Origin: Pristionchus mayeri
Lineage: Eukaryota; Nematoda; Chromadorea; Rhabditida; Neodiplogasteridae
NCBI GenBank assembly: GCA_036245805.1
Contig: BTRK01000004.1
Location: 12,462,001 to 12,526,000, forward strand
Length of the DNA stretch: 64,000 bases
Direction: 5' to 3'
This document shows, one piece after another, positions 33,849 through 46,251 of this stretch. The translations under genes and the position numbers were made by a program. The notes below the pieces were generated by a model. It saw only the letters and a program-made list of their open reading frames with translations. It was not told the origin of the DNA and made no database searches. How positions within the stretch are numbered: position 1 is the first letter of the stretch; each line of letters begins with the position of its first letter.

Positions 33849-36672
33849 TACTCTCCACTTACTTTCATTTATAGTTCGAGAAATTGCACCACGTCGCCCA
33901 CTATCGCAACTCACAAGTCGGGAAAATGTGTAAAGACGGTAGTCCAATGTTCGAACGAACATTGGACTACCGTCTTTCCGAACAATACGCAAGAACTGTA
34001 ATAAGACCTAAAAACATACTTCAAGAATGTAAAAAGTGTGCAAGATTAAGTAAAAACTGGGAACTACAGGAGACTTCTCGATGCAATCAATCGCAAATCG
34101 AACGTCGTTGTTGTTCATTCACTTTCGAAGACCAGCAGTGTGACTGTCCCATTGCCCTATCAATTACTGCGACAACGATGCACGACTCATTGTGTTGTAT
34201 AATAGATTTACTAGATAAGGTTCCGCAAATTTGCTGAATCCTTTTCTTTTCCATTTCCCGTACGGCCTCAAGCGTCGAGCTTTGTTCCGATGGGTTAGAA
34301 TGCAGCTTCTTCAATGAGACTCTCCTATTACAGTATATTATTGGGTGGAATAAAATTTGTATGTTTATTTACATCAGTATGCAGAAATGTCCAACAGGAA
34401 GCACAAATGTGTCGCCTATGATCCATTATATATTCACAGTATCCTAAACGTAATCGGCGACCAATCATTAATCGTTTGGAGCGGCTAGTTATATATTTTT
34501 ATCCATCTATGAGGGGGGGGGGCATTTCCTGCCACTCGACCTCCGACTGCCGAATAGGGGGTGCATCACATGTCCACCTTGCAGTCTACAACCCGGTAGT
34601 GAAATATCCTGCCCGGCCCGGGGTAAACCATTGCTCATTAGACACCCGACATAATTTGTCACTCAATAAAAGTATCAATGACTTTATAGAATGGAAATCA
34701 CGGGGTGATTCAGATTACGGATAGCTACCGAATAGCCGTTTGGAGTAGCTCCATCTAGGAGGGGAATCGCTCGCACGGATGTTAACTGAAAGTAGACAAA
34801 ATAATGTGTATACTTTTATACCACATACGATGATTTCACCAAAGCACATATATTTACTATGCGCATAATGATGCATAGATATATTATGCGGTCACCATCG
34901 AGAATACTCGAATCCCACTGTTCACTTTACCTCTCTATCTTTCCCTCTCAAGCACCGTGCCGTGTGCCCCCCTGGCAGGGCACGCGGTTAACGGACTGTG
35001 CAATATCAAATGCACGCGCGTCGCAGCGATTTGGATTATCCACTATCCAATTCACTATCCAAACCGCCGCGGTGCGCACGTGATGAACTAAAAGAGGTTT
35101 GACTTATCCAAACCAAATGGATTATCCGGAAAAGAGAACGGATAGTTCGGATTATCGTTCGACTGAGGCGTCTAAATTGATAAACTGTATCCATTTGGCC
35201 AACCGTATTGGCAAATATTTCATACATCTGTAGAAGCTTTCCATAACCACGGTAGTGTTCACACCCAAGTTCGTTCGAGAGTATGGAGCCCATTGCTCCT
35301 TCAGTTCATTTTTTTCATGATTAGAAACTCTTCTTAGAGCATGCAAGGGTACAGACAGAAATACCCTAAAGGGAGAGCGCCTCAGGTTGGAATGGTCCAG
35401 CTCTCTCCTCTTGAAAAGAACATGGAAATTGAAAAGAACACCAGTTAATGGCGAAAATTCCAAAAGTTTGGATTTTGGGATGAGAAAAATCGAGAAAAAT
35501 TCAGTTACTCAAGATCGAAAATTTTATTTTCTAATTTTTGTGTCTTTTTGTGTCCTATCAAACTTTTTCGAGGCCAAAAATGTCAACTTTGAGACGTTGA
35601 TCGTGGTATCAATTAGAAGGGTATAGTTGGGCTGACAATGTTTTATTTTGCATTTATGAAAATCGATTTCATTAATTCATTTTCATATTTTGAATATAAA
35701 TATTTTGAAGGCGTCTTTTCTAGTATTTCCTAGCCGTAGTGACATATTGATGCTGGCAATCACCTATGTACATAATCATCTATCGTGGTCGTTTGTACTT
35801 TATATTTTAACTTCAGCCATCATAATCTCATATTTCACGCAATTCTTGTTCAATGGCGTCTTAATGGATCTCTTTTTTTCAATTCTGGTTCAATGATGAC
35901 AATCATGAGTTGAACAGTGGTTAAGTTTGCCTCATTTTCTAAGAAGATTCTAGCTAACGCCGCATTCGTCCATTGCACGATGACCTAGAATAGATTTGTT
36001 CGCGAAAACAAGCAATACAAATATGTTAAAACATGATTTCATCTCAGAAAGGGGAGCGTCATGTCCATCTAGAGATTGACCTACCATTCACTATCAATAG
36101 TGTTCAATTTTCCCAAGCCTACTTGTTACGCCGATCACCACCTCCCTCTGCTCAGCCTTTGTCAGCTGGTAGTAGTGGACAAACAACTAGCGCCAGTCTC
36201 GCTCCTTCCATCGAGATGATAAATTCGTATCCTCCCCTAGTCTAGTTCGCCCAATACACATCAGTACGAGCCCGAACATTATTAACATTAAAGGAAGAAA
36301 TGATTGTTTGGTTTGCATGTGGACATGGATGATAGAATGGAAATGGACAGCAAAGAGTGGGAGGGAATTGTCTACATCAATAGCGATAATCTTATACCCT
36401 GAATCTCCGATAAATCTTTTTAATTCATAACTCGGTTCAGTGGTGTCAGTGGTTTTTCTGATCAATTCATTTCTGATTGGATAAGCGTCCACACTATAGT
36501 GCTTGTCTAGCTGCCCAGAAGTTCGCCGGAACTCCTTTTTAAGGGGCCAATTCATCGGAAAGTCACTTAACGGGAAACAATGCATATCAGCCTAAAATAA
36601 TAATCCCAGACCACAGAGCTTCGGAGAATAGGTATTTAGGGAAGGGTCAGGGTCTCAGACCAACGGCCTGAT
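33849..36672. other. Gene-poor stretch
   Basis: It contains a perfect 22-bp hairpin at 33932. ORFs such as 34476-34724 (+), 35152-35463 (-), 35690-35896 (+, hydrophobic) and 36187-36585 (-) show no motif or splice chain that I can defend. A short G run lies at 34512-34520. Confidence 0.35.
33932..33977. repeat. Perfect 22-bp inverted repeat with a 2-base loop
   Basis: AAAGACGGTAGTCCAATGTT and CG are followed after AA by the exact complement ending CCGTCTTT. Pairing is perfect over 22 bp on each side, which is unusual next to the imperfect hairpins elsewhere. Confidence 0.92.
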
Positions 36673-36673
36673 A

Positions 36674-36730
36674 TACAGTCGCGCCGGAAAGTCACCGTAC
36701 ACATTTTGACTTTGTTGTATCTTTTGCCCA
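36674..36730. mobile_element. Single Tc1-like terminus
   Basis: TATACAGTCGCGCCGGAAAG followed by TCACCGTACAC resembles a Tc1/mariner inverted-repeat end next to TA. I could not find its partner, so only one end of the element may remain. It lies just downstream of the broken str gene. Confidence 0.4.
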
Positions 36731-36972
36731 GGAAATGCATCATTCTGGCACTCAGGTATGATGTACCAAATCCATCGGAGATTATATCGGAGATTTAACT
36801 ATTCCTGTTAAAGAGAGTGTTGATGTTAATCGTACATAATTGCATAATATAGTGCAATATCGAATAAATGAAAATTTTGTTTAAAAAATACATATTTATT
36901 TGTATTTCGCCTCAAAAGCTGTAAAAGATCCATGATATAAAGCAAACAAACATAACTTTTACACGTTCACAC

Positions 36973-37790
36973 CTGACATAGCAGCGAGCGGAAGAGTTGG
37001 CGGTGCATGCTGATCGATTTGGTGCTCTTGGCGTTTGTGCTGAACTCGGCTATTTCACCTTAGTGCCAAGACATCGTAGTGTGCCACAAAAGATGGCGCA
37101 GCCCCGTCGATGATTGGGTCGAATGCCCTCACACTTTCGTCGTCAGGCGCAACGACGACGTACATCACGAAGAAACTGAAGGATGCAAATGCAAGGATGT
37201 AGCTCATATTTTGCTGAACAAGATTACCTGATCGAGCTGATTGTGCAAATAACTGTTGACATAATGGAGAAGAACCTGGAAGGTGACGCGAGAGTGTGTG
37301 GCCTGGAAATGAATGCCTTTGAGCGCACATACAACTTCGGTTATAACATTCTGATGGCGAGTGTCCGGTAGAGAAAATGGAATGCGAGAATAGGCACGGC
37401 TGGGAGGTAGGCAGTAGCGTACAAGCAGACTCCGAATCGAGAGTGGACGAATCCTTGTCCGTGCACCAAAATGCCATTGCCATGCATCTCGGGAATCGAA
37501 AATTGTACATTTAAATCGTATTCTACATCGTATCGCACCGGATACACCAGCCAATGGACTAGATTGTAGTAGATGTCGAAGAAGCAGAAGAATACCATGA
37601 GATATTGATACGAGCCAAGATGCTTATTGCGTTTCTTAGAGCTATATACTATGAGGAGTAACATTGAATTAATGATCAGAGTTGCCACTGAAACGGTGGC
37701 ATAGAGATTTTCAATATAATGACTTTAAGAGAATCAACAATTACTTGCAATGCAATGCTGTGATGCAATGGAGAAGTCCTGGAATGTCAT
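36973..37790 (-). pseudogene. str-type receptor, truncated and missing TM5
   Basis: Minus-strand exons 37790-37745, 37687-37539, 37487-37348, 37302-37228, 37175-37059 and 37039-36973 keep phase. They encode the N-terminus and TM1 (INSMLLLIVYSSKK), LGSYQYLMVFFCFFD, GNGILVHGQGF, FHFLYR, RMPHTLASP before TM4, the loop after TM4, and the ICL3 motif STKSISMHRQLFRSLL. The order matches str, but TM5 is absent: only 19 bp (GT...CAG) separate the flanking exons. No TM6-TM7 exon was found downstream, where a Tc1-like end occurs. The N-terminal exon phases equal those of the intact str gene at 2798-4211. Confidence 0.82.
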
Positions 37791-38879
37791 GATAGAGAGA
37801 AAGGAAATTAGCCTTACATTGATGAACTGGTCCTGGTATTGATTGCGCATTATCAATACATCAATGGATATAGTCGAATGTTTATGTAGAATGGAAAAAA
37901 AAATCTTTCGCGGAACAATGGTATTATATATTCGCAATATACAGCGTTTTCCCTCGTTGGATATTTCATGAAAAACAAAATGGAGTAGCAGGAATAATAG
38001 TGAAAATTGTAGTGAGAATGAGTATTCGCTGACATAATTGTCAACACGTTTTGCATACGAAACAAATTATTGAAAGAACAGTCGGTGAATATTTACAAAA
38101 TGTGGAGATGACGTAGGCCAGTATCAGTGAAAAATATTCTACAGTAGCACCAGAAAGTATTGAAACGGTTTGAAAATTTAATTTAAACTTTTCCACAGTT
38201 GACATAGCTAGTAAAATGTTGTGGCACTTCATACCAAATCCATCGAGAATTACGATGCGGACATTGCGTCATCGCTTGCATCACCACTGATTGCGTAGTG
38301 ATGACGCAATCGAACAACACTTTTTCAAACATCCGTTATTCTTACATAGATTTTTTGAAGCTCACCTAACTTTCTGAGGTGGTAGATATGACCTAGGCAT
38401 ACCAGGAATAAATTTTTGAAGTTGCTGCTCGGTCGCATATTTGCTGCAACCTTCCTGCAATAAAAGGGTCTGAAATGCAGATCTCGGCTTCTAGACAAGC
38501 TAGAGACTCGTTCAAAGCATCAACATGATCGACATCGTGAATAGAGATGATCCTAAAAATATGAAAATAAAAATCTCATATTTTGCCCTCAGGGCATGAA
38601 AATATTACTGTTTTTGCATGACCATTTTTGGTCATTCATAACTTTTCGGGAAATGATTTTAAAAATCTATTTTTTGCTTAGACATATTCAACACGTTTTA
38701 AAAATACGAAAGTTTTTAAAGCGTTTGGATTTATTTCCTGCCCGCGGAGATCGTTTTTCAGAGGTGTATCCGTGCCCCAGACCCCCTGTTTTCGCACTTT
38801 CGTAGTTTGTATTCTATCTCCTATTGTTCCCATGAACGGCAAATTCAGCTCGATTTTCTCGTGAGCGGCGTGATATAGC
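37791..38879. other. AT-rich intergenic sequence
   Basis: Several minus-strand ORFs with hydrophobic runs (37853-38232) appear by composition alone. The last 30 bp before 38880 (CAGCTCGATTTTCTCGTGAG and onward) match the end of the palindromic element in the srd intron at 44900, so a relic of that family lies here. Confidence 0.4.
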
Positions 38880-40539
38880 GGGGGTACGACATTTTCGCAA
38901 ACGACATTTCCGCAACGGAGCACCATTCCCTTGACAGAAGGAGTAGCAACTTGGGAGTTGTTGCGTTGTTACTAGGGTGGCTGAAATGTATCACGGATAA
39001 CCGTCTTGTTTACTCTCTCGTACGGGTCATCCGTGAGGGGAGGGAGAGAGAGGCGAGAGAGTCTCTCTCTGCACAGTAAATAGAGACTGTAGGACTGCCA
39101 GAGGGGACGGTTAACCGTCTCATCCGTCTCTGATCTGCCGAGGGCCTCTAAATAGCGACCCGTTGATCCATTTCAGCCACCCTAGTTGTTACCAGTATGT
39201 GCTCCCATACCTTTGCATATACAATTCTTGTTGCCAGGCGATATTGAGTTTCAACGTATAGGCAGATATTCTAGTTTGCCTCGACATCAGTCAGAAAAAG
39301 TATTAGTGAGGCTGGCAACATATGAGTAAGTCATGATTATTATTGCTTGAAAACCTGTTTTTGCGAAGGATTGAAAATAAAAATTATATAATTTGCGAAA
39401 AGTTTAGTGTGAATGATTGATATTTCAACAATTTATCACTTTCTCATACGAATTAAGTCGATTACTGGCGTTTAAAATATAAAAAAAAAATTTTTTACCA
39501 ATTTTTCAATTGATTGGAGGTGTTATATTACATCCATTAATAAGTTGGCGCCAATTGGGAGAGTTGAAAATTGCATGAGTTTGCTCCTCAGTCTTCGCGA
39601 ACTTTGTAAAAACTAACTTAATCAAAAATTGTTCGCTCTCGTCAACCATTTTCAAGCAATAATAATCATGACTTACTAATATGTTGCCAGCCTCACTAAT
39701 ACTTTTTCTGACTGATGTCGGGGCATACTGGAAGATCTGCTGAGCAAATGAAGGATTCCAATTTAAAATGGAAAGTTGACTGGCCATAAACTTGGGAAAA
39801 TTCGATGTGAATAAAATCGGATTTTTGAAAAAGCGCCAAATTCGGTGTTTTTCATTTTCATTTATTTCCACTGGGATGAAATAGTCATAAAATGCTCAAA
39901 ACTGATCTGAAGTCACAGTGGATCGACTGAAAACTATAGAAAACCTTCACATTATATACGCATGTTCATATTTCGCGTTTCATAAATCTGCTTTACCATC
40001 CAGATTTTCCTGAAATTATGTGCTTATGGGTAACTTTTCACGTAGAATCGAATGAGCATGGTTAAAAGTGCACAGATTTTGAAACTTTTTCAGGCAGGCG
40101 AATTTGAAAATTTAAATGACCATAACTTTTTTCACTGATGAGCTAGTCTTTCACTTTCAACGGTAAAAATGCTTATCTCGTCGAGATCTTTCAGAATTAC
40201 TATGCATTTATGAAGTTTGGTTAAGCCGTTCAAAAGTTACAAAAACTGACCACCTGGTAACTACGCGACACTGAAAACGAGGGGTCAGAGATACGGATTT
40301 CTAAGGTCGATTTTCGAACTCTACGTTAAAAGTTACCCCTAGGGAGATCTTAAAATCACTTTATTTTTCGTTGTACGGCCTATAGGTGATATTGCTCGGT
40401 TCTCTCAGATAGTCACTCATATGCTTATGTATGGGAGCACATACTGGTAAAAGTGAAACAACTCCCAAGTTTATAACCCAACTCTCAAGAAAACGGCGCT
40501 CCGTTGCGGAAATGTCGGTTGCGGAAATGTCGTACCCCC
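38880..40539. mobile_element. Foldback/MULE-like element with 8-bp duplication
   Basis: The ends GGGGGTACGACATTTTCGC and the complement GCGGAAATGTCGTACCCCC pair, with further pairing of a CCGCAACGGAG block. GATATAGC occurs directly outside both ends (38872-38879, 40540-40547), an 8-bp target duplication. A second pair (CAGTATGTGCTCCCATAC, about 39197 and 40430) and a nested palindrome at 39283-39722 lie inside. No transposase frame is present. An 8-bp duplication suits hAT or some Mutator-like groups; the terminal sequence does not settle which. Confidence 0.8.
39283..39722. repeat. Nested palindrome inside the 38880-40539 element
   Basis: CGACATCAGTCAGAAAAAGT and GTGAGGCTGGCAAC at the left pair with the same blocks inverted at about 39646-39722. 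Pairing continues through CATGATTATTATTGCTTG. The centre is AT-rich near 39490-39510. Confidence 0.87.
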
Positions 40540-42667
40540 GATATAGCGCCCCAACATCTAACTTGCTAAATCAACTGTAGCGGAAGTTATATTAAAATTA
40601 CAAATCATCTAAAAACATTCTGGCGCAACTGTAGGTTATCGAACGGGAAACAAAAAAACGTACGCTCGACAGCAATCTTTTTAGAAGAACCGAAGAGGAA
40701 CAATAAACCCGGCTTGACTGACGAGATTAATTTTAGAATTGTATCAGGTTGTCAGGAAAGTAATTGTAGATTTTCGAATTTTCGATTTTGAGAAACCCCG
40801 TTCTTTGTTTCCTAATAAGTTAGTGCTGTAACTAGAAAGAATGTGTTATCTTATTCTCAAAATCTCTCGATCGACCAGAGAGGGTCATACATACTATAAA
40901 CAAGAAACATTGCGACGAGATAGTACGCGAAAATAAGATAAATCCCCAATACTACAAGAATGTCGCCCGCGAAATTCGAACAAGTACTCCTGGACAATGT
41001 CCGTTCAGAAGAATGCACAAAATTTGTCCATTTTACAGGACGTATAACAAAACAGAGATGCAATGCAGAACTGTACTCTGCTATCTTATTTTGCACGCAT
41101 GCATTTTTTCACATATTTTCGCACATATTCATATTTTCGCACATATTTTGTCCTGGGAGGACGCAGAATTGAAAGTGAAAGTGAGCGAGGAAGGCAGGTT
41201 TGTTTGTTCTTGAACTGTGGGAATCGCTAATATTTGAATCTTTCATTCGAATTTCGATCAGTTTCTCAGTATTGCATATGTTTTGTCACTGCTCAAGCGG
41301 TCAAGAGAGTGCATAGATAATGTCTGGCTATAACTGGAGGAATTTTGCAGACTACTATGAAAAGGTATCACGGTGTATTCATTTCGACCACACTCAAATA
41401 GTGATCGAAATCCGACTCTACGAACACCGAGTAAGTTTTTAGCAAGTTTCACTCAATTTATCAAATCGAGAGTATGTGTAAAATAAAGTGACAATGGCCT
41501 GAATGTCGAAGGTTGTTATATTGATGGTGAGAGATCAAATATAATTTGTTGATCCCCTGAATTCTAAATTATTTCAGTTCTTGGAGCAGTGGTATTGACT
41601 ATTCTTGCGTTTCGACTTAGTAGGATAACCTTTAGAGAATGAATTGATGTCATGCTCAAATTGTACTTTGGAAATTCTCTGAAATAAGTTTTCCAACATT
41701 CCAATCCAATCACGCATAAGTACAATACATAAGCCAGGGTGATTAGTCATAACATCATGAAATTGTAATGCGTGGTGATTATTGGTGCATTAATAGTAAA
41801 ACTTTAAAAATGAAAAAAAAGTACAAAGAAGAAGTAACACGAACCATTCGTCTGAGCGCACAGCGTGCAAAACCCAAGGTCAGATTGTTGCCAGAGCATC
41901 GGGTTCACATTCAATTAATCTCATACATTTATCTTTTGAATTGTGCATACTCTCATACACAAACCCCGCGTCCTTCCTGGACTATGCTTCAAAACTTGAT
42001 CAATTTCTGACTCATATCCCAATCTCAGTGTGGGCGAAGAAACCCATCCGTTTCCCCACTGAATGAAAAAAAACTAAACACAGAAAAAAATACTACCTCG
42101 AGTTTATGTATTCGGGTTCAATCGGCCAACCTGCTTACTGCTGAGAGTTATCATATTCATATTTTTCGTGCTACCCACTCGTTAACTTCCGCATGCATTT
42201 TTAGTTATCTCGTTTTCCGAAATCGTTCAATTGAAATATAGGGATTCAAACAGTAAAACACATTACCTGGAGAACAAATGCTTAATAACAGGTTTCTAAA
42301 CATATCTTCGTTGAGTGATAGAATCAGCTGATTTTTCACCTGCACGTTTTCCAGTTGATCTAAAAGGTGCCTGTCGTTCTCGGCGAAGTTCCTGTTGTTC
42401 TTGAATTGCCCCTATTATTGCTTTACTCGGTATAAGTCTGATCCCGAGAACAAGAAGAATTGAATGCACATAAATTGTTTGAGTACAACCAAATTTCTTA
42501 AGAAGACAAAACGAATTACGATTACCAATAGCTGTAATTCGATCTAAAATTTCCAAACTCTAGGTGCATTTCGCCAATCGTGCAAAGCTTTGCTATTTTC
42601 AGCCTGAAATTGTCTCCGTCGAACCGTACCACTTAGCTCCTGTCCGAACAATGCCCGTCTGCGAGCC
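40540..42667. other. Upstream region of the srd gene; no gene supported
   Basis: ORFs on both strands (40857-41213, 41258-41452, 41768-42010, 42296-42556) are open, but none gives a splice chain or motif. The minus-strand ORFs over 42544-43152 are antisense to srd exons. The tail of this interval holds the srd promoter. Confidence 0.4.
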
Positions 42668-45600
42668 ATGAGCTCTGACGAATTGCCTATTTTCGTGCAT
42701 GGTCTGCACAATTTGTTCACTATTTCGTCCGCATTCCTCGACGTTTTGCTCCTGCTCGTCGCTGCAAACAACACAAAACACATGAAATCTTACTCGATAT
42801 TCATCGTTTTGTGAGGATTGCATCCCAGAAAAAGACTGAACATTTTCTTTTCAGCCAGTGTATGTACGAGATTTTGGCGGCCATTTCGACGTTTATCATA
42901 TTTCCGAGGTGATGCATCCCAGGTCCTGCCGTCGTGAGGCGGTTGGTTGCATGCGACCAAGGACCGAAACAACCAAAGAAAGAGTGTAGATAACGAAGAG
43001 ATAGAGATGATATCGTTTCTCGAAGTTGAACGCATGAGGTGGCAAAATTTTCTTGGAAATGGACACTTTGACAAAATTTGAACAAAGGAATTTCCAGAAA
43101 ACCCTTTGTTCAAATCTTGACTAAGTGTGCATTTCTCACAATATTCTGCCAACTCATAGGTGCACCTTATCGAACACTAGTTTCAGGGTGATTCCACTCG
43201 GCTCGGATGGCATAGTCGTCGTTGTTGAGGGCCCGTGCCGAATTATGCCGGCGCGCGTCTGTTTCGGAGTCTACAGCGTGTTGCTGAATGCAGCAACCAT
43301 GTTCCAAATCCAAATGGCGGCGTGCTTCCTGTTTCGGTGCGTTGCTTCAATCATATTTCCTCCTTTGGGCGCACTACGCCCACTACCAGCTCCTGAAGAT
43401 TATCCATTCTTTCAAGCTGATTGTATGATGCGGAAAATCAGTTGCAATTGAATTGAATTAATGGATAAAACCAGAATACAACGTTACTTAGTAATAGCAG
43501 TAGTCGGCCTCATCGCACTACGCCACCTAGCGTAGTCGCTTACGACAGAAAATCGCTGGACGTGGCTGCACCTTCACCTGTTCTTTTGATGTTGAGTGCA
43601 TTTAGTTATTTTGTTCTTCGCTACCCGGTTCCGAGCACACGCCAGACGACGATATTCAATGCTCTGCTTGCGATACCGTCAATTATATGCACCGTGAGTA
43701 TGGCCTTCTTTGCTGCGATATAATGAGATTATCGGCTCACTGGATAAGTATGGGTTGGAATGCCGAGGCGGACTAGGTAAGATGCCATGTTCCAAATGTC
43801 GGTTTGAAACCGGCTTCAACCTTGCTTAAGAAGCCACATTACGCTTACTAATGATCGTTCATAACTTGGTTTGGCAAACCAGCTATGCGCGAAATTCTCA
43901 ATTCTACAAAGCATATCACGCCATTCACGAGAGAATCGAGCTAGATTCGCGATTCATGGGAATGGAGAGGAAATCGTGAAATGAATTCTAACCGGTTTTG
44001 GCCTCCCTGAGGCATGTCTGAGAGACCCCTGAAGTCTTGTAGTGCGCACTTCATTTTGGAGCTCCCTATGTAGGGTCGGATACCGGCATCACTCACTTTG
44101 AGAGCTGTTTTCTTGGATACGGTGAAAGATAGAGCAAAATTGACCTCTGAGTGACCCAACTCATTTTTGAAGCTCTATCGATCTATCCAATCTAATTTCT
44201 ATAAAAACCATTTTCAACAGTGGTACACTTCGGGCAACTTTTCTCAAAAATGTAGGTGAAGACGCAGCTCCAATTATCACACAAGATGCAGCTCAGCGAG
44301 AGGTTTCCAATGAGTGGTTTGCGAAAATAATACGAACACTTGGGTACGAGTTACGACCTGCAAACTTCGCCTGAATCGTTTGAACTTTATTTTCAACAGT
44401 CGATTTCATTCCACAACGCTCATTTCAGAGCGAAAATGATCGATTTGTTTATCGAAATGCCTGTGGAAAATAAAGTTCAAACGATTCAGGCGAAGTTTAC
44501 AGGATGTAACTTGCACCCAAGTGTTCGTATTGTTTTCGCAAACTACTCATTGGAAAGCTCACGCTGAGCTGCATCTTGTGTGACAATTTGAGCTGCGTCT
44601 TCACCTACATTTTTGAGAAAAGTGACCCGAAGTGTACCACTGTTGAAAATGGGTTTTATAGAAAAAGGTTTGGGATAGATTGATAGAGCTTAAAAAATGA
44701 GTAGGGGTCACTCAGAGGTCAATTTTGCTCTATTTTTCACCGTATCCAAGAAAACTGCTCCCAAAGTGGGTGATGTCGATATCGGACCCTACGTAGGAAG
44801 CTCCAAAATGAAGTATGCACAAAAATGTTTCGGGGATCATTCAGACATGCCTCAGGGTGCCCGAAACTGGCTAGAACTTATTTCACCATTCCCATGCTCA
44901 GCTCGATTTTATCATGAGAGGCGTGATATTTTCAGATCATTTTCAATTTTGGTATCGAGCCCCGGAATGTTCTCGATATTTTCCTACAGAGGCATGTCCC
45001 TCAGTATGATCTAAGTGCTCAATCTTTATCTGGTCAGTGAAGCAGTTCTGTCAAATTGTCAAGAAGCGCTCAGGTATCGCCCATCCTCTGTACTCTCCTG
45101 CACTTCCCTCAATACTCTTCATCATTGTAACCTCGATTCCTTGCATTTTTCTCAATATTTGGTCTGGATTGTCGATCAAATCGTAGGTTGCGTCCACAAA
45201 TCTCATAAAGAAAGCTCTCAGGTTACTCGACAAAAATTCGGCAAATCTTTCAAATTGCACGCAGAAAGTGCATCGCCAATTTCTCAGTGTACGTGTTGTC
45301 ATGATTCTGGAAAATATGACGTTTCGAACATTGTTTTTTTTCGAGAAAATAATAGGTCTATTCAGGCGCTAGTGTGGCACCTCATTATCTCGCAATGGTT
45401 CACGGTAGGCGTTGTTGCCTATGTGCTAGAACAATTCGATATGGCGAGTGCGCCGGTGCTAGAGTACGCCGTTCACATGGTGAGTGATAGATTCGAATAA
45501 TGGTATCTTCATTCGACACTTCTGCATCCTCGAGAGTGATGTCCATGAGGATATTGTGGTATCGATTCTCGAAATGCTTAAACTTCTCTAATGGTGCGAA

Positions 45601-46251
45601 CAGTATCTCTGCCTAGTCGCATTTTCTAGTTACAAACCGACTAGAGGGGTTGGTAAAGTCGAGAATGAGGGGGAGAAGAACCCTCGCCCCCTCGCCCCTT
45701 ATTTCTGATTTCGCACGTCTCGAACTATTCATTTTCCATCAATCTAGTCAAATAATTCTGTGAAATGACAGGCCACGTGCCAATTCAGAATTGAGAGGGA
45801 GAGGGGGAGAGGGTTCGTCTCATTCTCGAATAGACCGACTCTTCTCGAATAGGTCAATTTGTCTCACTAGAAAATGCGACTTGACAGACCATAATTACCA
45901 TACTTTCACACAGAATCTCTATCTCTATACTCTGGTGCATTCGCACAAGTTGTAAACAGGCGTGTTCTATACTTGTATTTGCCCTGCCTAGGGAGAGGGG
46001 TGCTTGTTTACAACTTGTGCACATACTCGTTATATACTTGTTTTGCACTTGTTTGCAGCTTATGCGCACCCACCAGAGTGCAAACGATAACGTTCGTAGA
46101 ATTAGGCGAATTTCGAACTCTAGTGAGAAAATAAATAATATCTTTGCAGTCCGGCGGCAAGACAATCGCAGTCAGTCCTCTTGTTACTCTCTATTTTGTC
46201 AAGCCGTATCGAGGGTGGGAAAATTGCAGTTTTAAGATCATAAAGGATTGA
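42668..46251 (+). CDS. srd-type chemosensory 7TM receptor (complete, intron-invaded)
   Basis: Nine exons (42668-42810, 42855-42908, 43187-43336, 43606-43693, 44936-45032, 45074-45182, 45222-45267, 45366-45479, 46150-46251) join in phase to about 300 residues. It shows TM1 with NNTKHMKSYSIF, TM2, VEGPCRIMPARVC at TM3, FRYFVLRYPVPSTR in ICL2, a second extracellular loop, TM5, TM6 starting ALVWHLII, and a last exon with LVTLYFVKPYR. These are srd landmarks, and later exon phases match the srd gene at 96-1256. The fourth intron is 1.24 kb because a 1-kb palindrome sits in it; the next exon begins only 7 bp past the palindrome. The last intron holds two smaller inverted repeats. Confidence 0.92.
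43913..44929. repeat. 1-kb palindrome in an srd intron
   Basis: The ends ATATCACGCC and GGCGTGATAT pair and the arms match inward, including a GAATCGTTTGAACTTTATTTT block on both sides of the centre at about 44425. A single-arm relative lies at 53842-54330 and a terminal relic at about 38848-38875, so this is a dispersed foldback family. Confidence 0.88.
45605..46030. repeat. Two small inverted repeats in the last srd intron
   Basis: AGTCGCATTTTCTAGT near 45615 pairs with ACTAGAAAATGCGACT near 45878, enclosing GA-rich tracts. GCACAAGTTGTAAACA near 45950 pairs with TGTTTACAACTTGTGC near 46010. Both lie in intron 45480-46149. Confidence 0.75.

Noticed and set aside
35690..35896. Hydrophobic plus-strand ORF as a receptor exon
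   Set aside because: It is AT-rich sequence giving Phe/Ile/Leu by composition, with no neighbouring exons in phase and no family motif.
42544..43152. Minus-strand ORFs rich in Glu/Gln and Cys that look protein-like
   Set aside because: They lie antisense to the first three exons of the srd gene, whose phases, splice sites and motifs are consistent. No splice chain supports the minus strand.
45051..45302. Minus-strand 83-codon ORF resembling a folded protein
   Set aside because: It overlaps plus-strand srd exons for TM5 and ICL3, which fit the gene in phase; no partners exist on the minus strand.
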